From Hydractinia symbiolongicarpus (Eukaryota; Cnidaria; Hydrozoa; Anthoathecata; Hydractiniidae): a DNA stretch of 64,000 nucleotides. This document shows positions 1 through 12,100 of the stretch, piece by piece (the first letter of the stretch is position 1; every line of letters starts with the position of its first letter). The translations under genes were made by a program, and so were the position numbers. The notes beneath the pieces were generated by a model. That model worked only from the letters and a program-made list of their open reading frames with translations. It was not told the DNA's origin and searched no databases. The DNA lies in assembly GCF_029227915.1 (NCBI RefSeq), contig NC_079879.1:19417001-19481000 (forward strand). Reading direction: 5' to 3'.

Positions 1-103
1 TTTGAAATGGAGCATTTTCCGCCCTTTCTAATTGCATCTGATTGTCTCCTTGATTTTCCATCGCTGATAGTTGACTTTTTTCCGCATTATTCCCTTCGTT
101 CAC
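1..103 (-). CDS. Array exon, partial copy at the window edge
   Basis: The exon begins at its acceptor (base 103) and is cut by the window start. It carries the common Glu form of the repeat (RAENAP). Confidence 0.6.
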   Translation of the reverse strand, partial: MNEGNNAEKSQLSAMENQGDNQMQLERAENAPFQ

Positions 104-3100
104 CTTAAATAGAAGATTACTATTACTACTATCACTAAATTAGTATTAATTGACTTCAATTTTTTAAGATCATATTGAGACAAGGACGTTCTTATTGATA
201 GTGCTAAAAAACTTAAATTTTTAAATGGCAATGCAGTATGGGTCAAGGTATGTGGAGTATTTTCAGAACAAGTCATTTACAGTAATTGGATAAGTAATGT
301 TCCTAATGGCGCATTTACAGGAAAAGTTAAAAAAGAGGTGGATTGTTTCTTGAGGGTAGGTAGTATTTGTTAGCTAAGAAATGAGGGTCCCATAAAAAAG
401 GAACTAGTTTAACTGAGGGGAAATGTCCTAATTACTAAGCTTTACTTGAATTACGAGAAAGTGAAGACACAGGAGTTGATTTTTCCTAACTATTCTTTTC
501 TCTTCTCCTCTTGAGAGCAAAACTGTGTAAATCATTCGTTCATGATTTGTAATAATTACATTAATTACAAAATTACAAAATTAAAAAAATAAAAATAAAA
601 ATGATAATAATCACGTCGAGTATTGTATTACTGCCCATTCGTATTTCTGCCCCGAAAAACAAAATCCGATTTTATTTAGTTTCCCTTGACAAAAAGTAGA
701 CGTCTAATGCCGTGCCTCACTATTGGCGATTGTATCAGCACATTCTCCTGTAACTTTTGAATAACGTCGACATTAATTAATTATGTCAATGTAGACGTCA
801 TCTTTTTGTCAAACATATTAGACTAAATTAAGTTTAAAACGGCAAAAATAATGCATCTAATCTAGGCTTTAGACAACCTAAATTGAAGTAAGTATTAGTG
901 CCTATAATGAAGATTTGAAAATAAGCCAAAATTGTCTAACCTGAGAATGTTCTTGTTCCACACGTACAAGGTCAGCTTTAGTGTCAGTTACTTCTACTTG
1001 GTCTTGTTGATTTTGGATTGTATTTTCTAATAACTGCACAAAAGAATTTTTTTCATCGCTTTTTAAGAACATTTGGAATTGTCTTTGAAATGGAGCATTT
1101 GCCGCCCTTTCTAATTGCATCTGATTGTCTCCTTGATTTTCCATCGCTGATAGTTGACTTTTTTCCGCATTATTCCCTTCGTTCACCTTAAATAGAAGAT
1201 TACTATTACTACTATCACTAAATTAGTATTAATTGACTTCAATTTTTTAAGATCATATTGAGACAAGGACGTTCTTATTGATAGTGCTAAAAAACTTAAA
1301 TTTTTAAATGGCAATGCAGTATGGGTCAAGGTATGTGGAGTATTTTCAGAACAAGTCATTTACAGTAATTGGATAAGTAATGTTCCTAATGGTGCATTTA
1401 CAGGAAAAGTTAAAAAAGAGGTGGATTGTTTCTTGAGGGTAGGTAGTATTTGTTAGCTAAGAAATGAGGGTCCCATAAAAAAGGAACTAGTTTAACTGAG
1501 GGGAAATGTCCTAATTACTAAGCTTTACTTGAATTACGAGAAAGTGAAGACACAGGAGTTGATTTTTCCTAACTATTCTTTTCTCTTCTCCTCTTGAGAG
1601 CAAAACTGTGTAAATCATTCGTTCATGATTTGTAATAATTACATTAATTACAAAATTACAAAATTAAAAAAATAAAAATAAAAATGATAATAATCACGTC
1701 GAGTATTGTATTACTGCCCATTCGTATTTCTGCCCCGAAAAACAAAATCCGATTTTATTTAGTTTCCCTTGACAAAAAGTAGACGTCTAATGCCGTGCCT
1801 CACTATTGGCGATTGTATCAGCACATTCTCCTGTAACTTTTGAATAACGTCGACATTAATTAATTATGTCAATGTAGACGTCATCTTTTTGTCAAACATA
1901 TTAGACTAAATTAAGTTTAAAACGGCAAAAATAATGCATCTAATCTAGGCTTTAGACAACCTAAATTGAAGTAAGTATAAGTGCCTATAATGAAGATTTG
2001 AAAATAAGCCAAAATTGTCTAACCTGAGAATGTTCTTGTTCCACACGTACAAGGTCAGCTTTAGTGTCAGTTACTTCTACTTGGTCTTGTTGATTTTGGA
2101 TTGTATTTTCTAATAACTGCACAAAAGAATTTTTTTCATCGCTTTTTAAGAACATTTGGAATTGTCTTTGAAATGGAGCATTTTCCGCCCTTTCTAATTG
2201 CATCTGATTGTCTCCTTGATTTTCCATCGCTGATAGTTGACTTTTTTCCGCATTATTCCCTTCGTTCACCTTAAATAGAAGATTACTATTACTACTATCA
2301 CTAAATTAGTATTAATTGACTTCAATTTTTTAAGATCATATTGAGACAAGGACGTTCTTATTGATAGTGCTAAAAAACTTAAATTTTTAAATGGCAATGC
2401 AGTATGGGTCAAGGTATGTGGAGTATTTTCAGAACAAGTCATTTACAGTAATTGGATAAGTAATGTTCCTAATGGTGCATTTACAGGAAAAGTTAAAAAA
2501 GAGGTGGATTGTTTCTTGAGGGTAGGTAGTATTTGTTAGCTAAGAAATGAGGGTCCCATAAAAAAGGAACTAGTTTAACTGAGGGGAAATGTCCTAATTA
2601 CTAAGCTTTACTTGAATTACGAGAAAGTGAAGACACAGGAGTTGATTTTTCCTAACTATTCTTTTCTCTTCTCCTCTTGAGAGCAAAACTGTGTAAATCA
2701 TTCGTTCATGATTTGTAATAATTACATTAATTACAAAATTACAAAATTAAAAAAATAAAAATAAAAATGATAATAATCACGTCGAGTATTGTATTACTGC
2801 CCATTCGTATTTCTGCCCCGAAAAACAAAATCCGATTTTATTTAGTTTCCCTTGACAAAAAGTAGACGTCTAATGCCGTGCCTCACTATTGGCGATTGTA
2901 TCAGCACATTCTCCTGTAACTTTTGAATAACGTCGACATTAATTAATTATGTCAATGTAGACGTCATCTTTTTGTCAAACATATTAGACTAAATTAAGTT
3001 TAAAACGGCAAAAATAATGCATCTAATCTAGGCTTTAGACAACCTAAATTGAAGTAAGTATTAGTGCCTATAATGAAGATTTGAAAATAAGCCAAAATTG

Positions 3101-6100
3101 TCTAACCTGAGAATGTTCTTGTTCCACACGTACAAGGTCAGCTTTAGTGTCAGTTACTTCTACTTGGTCTTGTTGATTTTGGATTGTATTTTCTAATAAC
3201 TGCACAAAAGAATTTTTTTCATCGCTTTTTAAGAACATTTGGAATTGTCTTTGAAATGGAGCATTTTCCGCCCTTTCTAATTGCATCTGATTGTCTCCTT
3301 GATTTTCCATCGCTGATAGTTGACTTTTTTCCGCATTATTCCCTTCGTTCACCTTAAATAGAAGATTACTATTACTACTATCACTAAATTAGTATTAATT
3401 GACTTCAATTTTTTAAGATCATATTGAGACAAGGACGTTCTTATTGATAGTGCTAAAAAACTTAAATTTTTAAATGGCAATGCAGTATGGGTCAAGGTAT
3501 GTGGAGTATTTTCAGAACAAGTCATTTACAGTAATTGGATAAGTAATGTTCCTAATGGTGCATTTACAGGAAAAGTTAAAAAAGAGGTGGATTGTTTCTT
3601 GAGGGTAGGTAGTATTTGTTAGCTAAGAAATGAGGGTCCCATAAAAAAGGAACTAGTTTAACTGAGGGGAAATGTCCTAATTACTAAGCTTTACTTGAAT
3701 TACGAGAAAGTGAAGACACAGGAGTTGATTTTTCCTAACTATTCTTTTCTCTTCTCCTCTTGAGAGCAAAACTGTGTAAATCATTCGTTCATGATTTGTA
3801 ATAATTACATTAATTACAAAATTACAAAATTAAAAAAATAAAAATAAAAATGATAATAATCACGTCGAGTATTGTATTACTGCCCATTCGTATTTCTGCC
3901 CCGAAAAACAAAATCCGATTTTATTTAGTTTCCCTTGACAAAAAGTAGACGTCTAATGCCGTGCCTCACTATTGGCGATTGTATCAGCACATTCTCCTGT
4001 AACTTTTGAATAACGTCGACATTAATTAATTATGTCAATGTAGACGTCATCTTTTTGTCAAACATATTAGACTAAATTAAGTTTAAAACGGCAAAAATAA
4101 TGCATCTAATCTAGGCTTTAGACAACCTAAATTGAAGTAAGTATAAGTGCCTATAATGAAGATTTGAAAATAAGCCAAAATTGTCTAACCTGAGAATGTT
4201 CTTGTTCCACACGTACAAGGTCAGCTTTAGTGTCAGTTACTTCTACTTGGTCTTGTTGATTTTGGATTGTATTTTCTAATAACTGCACAAAAGAATTTTT
4301 TTCATCGCTTTTTAAGAACATTTGGAATTGTCTTTGAAATGGAGCATTTTCCGCCCTTTCTAATTGCATCTGATTGTCTCCTTGATTTTCCATCGCTGAT
4401 AGTTGACTTTTTTCCGCATTATTCCCTTCGTTCACCTTAAATAGAAGATTACTATTACTACTATCACTAAATTAGTATTAATTGACTTCAATTTTTTAAG
4501 ATCATATTGAGACAAGGACGTTCTTATTGATAGTGCTAAAAAACTTAAATTTTTAAATGGCAATGCAGTATGGGTCAAGGTATGTGGAGTATTTTCAGAA
4601 CAAGTCATTTACAGTAATTGGATAAGTAATGTTCCTAATGGTGCATTTACAGGAAAAGTTAAAAAAGAGGTGGATTGTTTCTTGAGGGTAGGTAGTATTT
4701 GTTAGCTAAGAAATGAGGGTCCCATAAAAAAGGAACTAGTTTAACTGAGGGGAAATGTCCTAATTACTAAGCTTTACTTGAATTACGAGAAAGTGAAGAC
4801 ACAGGAGTTGATTTTTCCTAACTATTCTTTCTCTTCTCCTCTTGAGAGCAAAACTGTGTAAATCATTCGTTCATGATTTGTAATAATTACATTAATTACA
4901 AAATTACAAAATTACAAAATAAAAAAAATAAAAATAAAAATGATAATAATCACGTCCAGTATTGTATTACTGCCCATTCGTATTTCTGCCCCGAAAAACA
5001 AAATCCGATTTTATTTAGTTTCCCTTGACAAAAAGTAGACGTCTAATGCCGTGCCTCACTATTGGCGATTGTATCAGCACATTCTCCTGTAACTTTTGAA
5101 TAACGTCGACATTAATTAATTATGTCAATGTAGACGTCATCTTTTTGTCAAACATATTAGACTAAATTAAGTTTAAAACGGCAAAAATAATGCATCTAAT
5201 CTAGGCTTTAGACAACCTAAATTGAAGTAAGTATTAGTGCCTATAATGAAGATTTGAAAATAAGTCAAAATTGTCTAACCTGAGAATGTTCTTGTTCCAC
5301 ACGTACAAGGTCAGCTTTAGTGTCAGTTACTTCTACTTGGTCTTGTTGATTTTGGATTGTATTTTCTAATAACTGCACAAAAGAATTTTTTTCATCGCTT
5401 TTTAAGAACATTTGGAATTGTCTTTGAAATGGAGCATTTTCCGCCCTTTCTAATTGCATCTGATTGTCTCCTTGATTTTCCATCGCTGATAGTTGACTTT
5501 TTTCCGCATTATTCCCTTCGTTCACCTTAAATAGAAGATTACTATTACTACTATCACTAAATTAGTATTAATTGACTTCAATTTTTTAAGATCATATTGA
5601 GACAAGGACGTTCTTATTGATAGTGCTAAAAAACTTAAATTTTTAAATGGCAATGCAGTATGGGTCAAGGTATGTGGAGTATTTTCAGAACAAGTCATTT
5701 ACAGTAATTGGATAAGTAATGTTCCTAATGGTGCATTTACAGGAAAAGTTAAAAAAGAGGTGGATTGTTTCTTGAGGGTAGGTAGTATTTGTTAGCTAAG
5801 AAATGAGGGTCCCATAAAAAAGGAACTAGTTTAACTGAGGGGAAATGTCCTAATTACTAAGCTTTACTTGAATTACGAGAAAGTGAAGACACAGGAGTTG
5901 ATTTTTCCTAACTATTCTTTTCTCTTCTCCTCTTGAGAGCAAAACTGTGTAAATCATTCGTTCATGATTTGTAATAATTACATTAATTACAAAATTACAA
6001 AATTACAAAATAAAAAAAATAAAAATAAAAATGATAATAATCACGTCCAGTATTGTATTACTGCCCATTCGTATTTCTGCCCCGAAAAACAAAATCCGAT

Positions 6101-9100
6101 TTTATTTAGTTTCCCTTGACAAAAAGTAGACGTCTAATGCCGTGCCTCACTATTGGCGATTGTATCAGCACATTCTCCTGTAACTTTTGAATAACGTCGA
6201 CATTAATTAATTATGTCAATGTAGACGTCATCTTTTTGTCAAACATATTAGACTAAATTAAGTTTAAAACGGCAAAAATAATGCATCTAATCTAGGCTTT
6301 AGACAACCTAAATTGAAGTAAGTATTAGTGCCTATAATGAAGATTTGAAAATAAGTCAAAATTGTCTAACCTGAGAATGTTCTTGTTCCACACGTACAAG
6401 GTCAGCTTTAGTGTCAGTTACTTCTACTTGGTCTTGTTGATTTTGGATTGTATTTTCTAATAACTGCACAAAAGAATTTTTTTCATCGCTTTTTAAGAAC
6501 ATTTGGAATTGTCTTTGAAATGGAGCATTTTCCGCCCTTTCTAATTGCATCTGATTGTCTCCTTGATTTTCCATCGCTGATAGTTGACTTTTTTCCGCAT
6601 TATTCCCTTCGTTCACCTTAAATAGAAGATTACTATTACTACTATCACTAAATTAGTATTAATTGACTTCAATTTTTTAAGATCATATTGAGACAAGGAC
6701 GTTCTTATTGATAGTGCTAAAAAACTTAAATTTTTAAATGGCAATGCAGTATGGGTCAAGGTATGTGGAGTATTTTCAGAACAAGTCATTTACAGTAATT
6801 GGATAAGTAATGTTCCTAATGGCGCATTTACAGGAAAAGTTAAAAAAGAGGTGGATTGTTTCTTGAGGGTAGGTAGTATTTGTTAGCTAAGAAATGAGGG
6901 TCCCATAAAAAAGGAACTAGTTTAACTGAGGGGAAATGTCCTAATTACTAAGCTTTACTTGAATTACGAGAAAGTGAAGACACAGGAGTTGATTTTTCCT
7001 AACTATTCTTTTCTCTTCTCCTCTTGAGAGCAAAACTGTGTAAATCATTCGTTCATGATTTGTAATAATTACATTAATTACAAAATTACAAAATTAAAAA
7101 AATAAAAATAAAAATGATAATAATCACGTCGAGTATTGTATTACTGCCCATTCGTATTTCTGCCCCGAAAAACAAAATCCGATTTTATTTAGTTTCCCTT
7201 GACAAAAAGTAGACGTCTAATGCCGTGCCTCACTATTGGCGATTGTATCAGCACATTCTCCTGTAACTTTTGAATAACGTCGACATTAATTAATTATGTC
7301 AATGTAGACGTCATCTTTTTGTCAAACATATTAGACTAAATTAAGTTTAAAACGGCAAAAATAATGCATCTAATCTAGGCTTTAGACAACCTAAATTGAA
7401 GTAAGTATTAGTGCCTATAATGAAGATTTGAAAATAAGTCAAAATTGTCTAACCTGAGAATGTTCTTGTTCCACACGTACAAGGTCAGCTTTAGTGTCAG
7501 TTACTTCTACTTGGTCTTGTTGATTTTGGATTGTATTTTCTAATAACTGCACAAAAGAATTTTTTTCATCGCTTTTTAAGAACATTTGGAATTGTCTTTG
7601 AAATGGAGCATTTTCCGCCCTTTCTAATTGCATCTGATTGTCTCCTTGATTTTCCATCGCTGATAGTTGACTTTTTTCCGCATTATTCCCTTCGTTCACC
7701 TTAAATAGAAGATTACTATTACTACTATCACTAAATTAGTATTAATTGACTTCAATTTTTTAAGATCATATTGAGACAAGGACGTTCTTATTGATAGTGC
7801 TAAAAAACTTAAATTTTTAAATGGCAATGCAGTATGGGTCAAGGTATGTGGAGTATTTTCAGAACAAGTCATTTACAGTAATTGGATAAGTAATGTTCCT
7901 AATGGTGCATTTACAGGAAAAGTTAAAAAAGAGGTGGATTGTTTCTTGAGGGTAGGTAGTATTTGTTAGCTAAGAAATGAGGGTCCCATAAAAAAGGAAC
8001 TAGTTTAACTGAGGGGAAATGTCCTAATTACTAAGCTTTACTTGAATTACGAGAAAGTGAAGACACAGGAGTTGATTTTTCCTAACTATTCTTTTCTCTT
8101 CTCCTCTTGAGAGCAAAACTGTGTAAATCATTCGTTCATGATTTGTAATAATTACATTAATTACAAAATTACAAAATTAAAAAAATAAAAATAAAAATGA
8201 TAATAATCACGTCGAGTATTGTATTACTGCCCATTCGTATTTCTGCCCCGAAAAACAAAATCCGATTTTATTTAGTTTCCCTTGACAAAAAGTAGACGTC
8301 TAATGCCGTGCCTCACTATTGGCGATTGTATCAGCACATTCTCCTGTAACTTTTGAATAACGTCGACATTAATTAATTATGTCAATGTAGACGTCATCTT
8401 TTTGTCAAACATATTAGACTAAATTAAGTTTAAAACGGCAAAAATAATGCATCTAATCTAGGCTTTAGACAACCTAAATTGAAGTAAGTATAAGTGCCTA
8501 TAATGAAGATTTGAAAATAAGCAAAAATTGTCTAACCTGAGAATGTTCTTGTTCCACACGTACAAGGTCAGCTTTAGTGTCAGTTACTTCTACTTGGTCT
8601 TGTTGATTTTGGATTGTATTTTCTAATAACTGCACAAAAGAATTTTTTTCATCGCTTTTTAAGAACATTTGGAATTGTCTTTGAAATGGAGCATTTTCCG
8701 CCCTTTCTAATTGCATCTGATTGTCTCCTTGATTTTCCATCGCTGATAGTTGACTTTTTTCCGCATTATTCCCTTCGTTCACCTTAAATAGAAGATTACT
8801 ATTACTACTATCACTAAATTAGTATTAATTGACTTCAATTTTTTAAGATCATATTGAGACAAGGACGTTCTTATTGATAGTGCTAAAAAACTTAAATTTT
8901 TAAATGGCAATGCAGTATGGGTCAAGGTATGTGGAGTATTTTCAGAACAAGTCATTTACAGTAATTGGATAAGTAATGTTCCTAATGGTGCATTTACAGG
9001 AAAAGTTAAAAAAGAGGTGGATTGTTTCTTGAGGGTAGGTAGTATTTGTTAGCTAAGAAATGAGGGTCCCATAAAAAAGGAACTAGTTTAACTGAGGGGA

Positions 9101-12100
9101 AATGTCCTAATTACTAAGCTTTACTTGAATTACGAGAAAGTGAAGACACAGGAGTTGATTTTTCCTAACTATTCTTTTCTCTTCTCCTCTTGAGAGCAAA
9201 ACTGTGTAAATCATTCGTTCATGATTTGTAATAATTACATTAATTACAAAATTACAAAATTAAAAAAATAAAAATAAAAATGATAATAATCACGTCGAGT
9301 ATTGTATTACTGCCCATTCGTATTTCTGCCCCGAAAAACAAAATCCGATTTTATTTAGTTTCCCTTGACAAAAAGTAGACGTCTAATGCCGTGCCTCACT
9401 ATTGGCGATTGTATCAGCACATTCTCCTGTAACTTTTGAATAACGTCGACATTAATTAATTATGTCAATGTAGACGTCATCTTTTTGTCAAACATATTAG
9501 ACTAAATTAAGTTTAAAACGGCAAAAATAATGCATCTAATCTAGGCTTTAGACAACCTAAATTGAAGTAAGTATTAGTGCCTATAATGAAGATTTGAAAA
9601 TAAGCCAAAATTGTCTAACCTGAGAATGTTCTTGTTCCACACGTACAAGGTCAGCTTTAGTGTCAGTTACTTCTACTTGGTCTTGTTGATTTTGGATTGT
9701 ATTTTCTAATAACTGCACAAAAGAATTTTTTTCATCGCTTTTTAAGAACATTTGGAATTGTCTTTGAAATGGAGCATTTTCCGCCCTTTCTAATTGCATC
9801 TGATTGTCTCCTTGATTTTCCATCGCTGATAGTTGACTTTTTTCCGCATTATTCCCTTCGTTCACCTTAAATAGAAGATTACTATTACTACTATCACTAA
9901 ATTAGTATTAATTGACTTCAATTTTTTAAGATCATATTGAGACAAGGACGTTCTTATTGATAGTGCTAAAAAACTTAAATTTTTAAATGGCAATGCAGTA
10001 TGGGTCAAGGTATGTGGAGTATTTTCAGAACAAGTCATTTACAGTAATTGGATAAGTAATGTTCCTAATGGTGCATTTACAGGAAAAGTTAAAAAAGAGG
10101 TGGATTGTTTCTTGAGGGTAGGTAGTATTTGTTAGCTAAGAAATGAGGGTCCCATAAAAAAGGAACTAGTTTAACTGAGGGGAAATGTCCTAATTACTAA
10201 GCTTTACTTGAATTACGAGAAAGTGAAGACACAGGAGTTGATTTTTCCTAACTATTCTTTTCTCTTCTCCTCTTGAGAGCAAAACTGTGTAAATCATTCG
10301 TTCATGATTTGTAATAATTACATTAATTACAAAATTACAAAATTAAAAAAATAAAAATAAAAATGATAATAATCACGTCGAGTATTGTATTACTGCCCAT
10401 TCGTATTTCTGCCCCGAAAAACAAAATCCGATTTTATTTAGTTTCCCTTGACAAAAAGTAGACGTCTAATGCCGTGCCTCACTATCGGCGATTGTATCAG
10501 CACATTCTCCTGTAAATTTTGAATAACGTCGACATTAATTAATTATGTCAATGTAGACGTCATCTTTTTGTCAAACATATTAGACTAAATTAAGTTTAAA
10601 ACGGCAAAAATAATGCATCTAATCTAGGCTTTAGACAACCTAAATTGAAGTAAGTATTAGTGCCTATAATGAAGATTTGAAAATAAGCCAAAATTGTCTA
10701 ACCTGAGAATGTTCTTGTTCCACACGTACAAGGTCAGCTTTAGTGTCAGTTACTTCTACTTGGTCTTGTTGATTTTGGATTGTATTTTCTAATAACTGCA
10801 CAAAAGAATTTTTTTCATCGCTTTTTAAGAACATTTGGAATTGTCTTTGAAATGGAGCATTTTCCGCCCTTTCTAATTGCATCTGATTGTCTCCTTGATT
10901 TTCCATCGCTGATAGTTGACTTTTTTCCGCATTATTCCCTTCGTTCACCTTAAATAGAAGATTACTATTACTACTATCACTAAATTAGTATTAATTGACT
11001 TCAATTTTTTAAGATCATATTGAGACAAGGACGTTCTTATTGATAGTGCTAAAAAACTTAAATTTTTAAATGGCAATGCAGTATGGGTCAAGGTATGTGG
11101 AGTATTTTCAGAACAAGTCATTTACAGTAATTGGATAAGTAATGTTCCTAATGGTGCATTTACAGGAAAAGTTAAAAAAGAGGTGGATTGTTTCTTGAGG
11201 GTAGGTAGTATTTGTTAGCTAAGAAATGAGGGTCCCATAAAAAAGGAACTAGTTTAACTGAGGGGAAATGTCCTAATTACTAAGCTTTACTTGAATTACG
11301 AGAAAGTGAAGACACAGGAGTTGATTTTTCCTAACTATTCTTTTCTCTTCTCCTCTTGAGAGCAAAACTGTGTAAATCATTCGTTCATGATTTGTAATAA
11401 TTACATTAATTACAAAATTACAAAATTACAAAATAAAAAAAATAAAAATAAAAATGATAATAATCACGTCGAGTATTGTATTACTGCCCATTCGTATTTC
11501 TGCCCCGAAAAACAAAATCCGATTTTATTTAGTTTCCCTTGACAAAAAGTAGACGTCTAATGCCGTGCCTCACTATTGGCGATTGTATCAGCACATTCTC
11601 CTGTAACTTTTGAATAACGTCGACATTAATTAATTATGTCAATGTAGACGTCATCTTTTTGTCAAACATATTAGACTAAATTAAGTTTAAAACGGCAAAA
11701 ATAATGCATCTAATCTAGGCTTTAGACAACCTAAATTGAAGTAAGTATTAGTGCCTATAATGAAGATTTGAAAATAAGTCAAAATTGTCTAACCTGAGAA
11801 TGTTCTTGTTCCACACGTACAAGGTCAGCTTTAGTGTCAGTTACTTCTACTTGGTCTTGTTGATTTTGGATTGTATTTTCTAATAACTGCACAAAAGAAT
11901 TTTTTTCATCGCTTTTTAAGAACATTTGGAATTGTCTTTGAAATGGAGCATTTTCCGCCCTTTCTAATTGCATCTGATTGTCTCCTTGATTTTCCATCGC
12001 TGATAGTTGACTTTTTTCCGCATTATTCCCTTCGTTCACCTTAAATAGAAGATTACTATTACTACTATCACTAAATTAGTATTAATTGACTTCAATTTTT

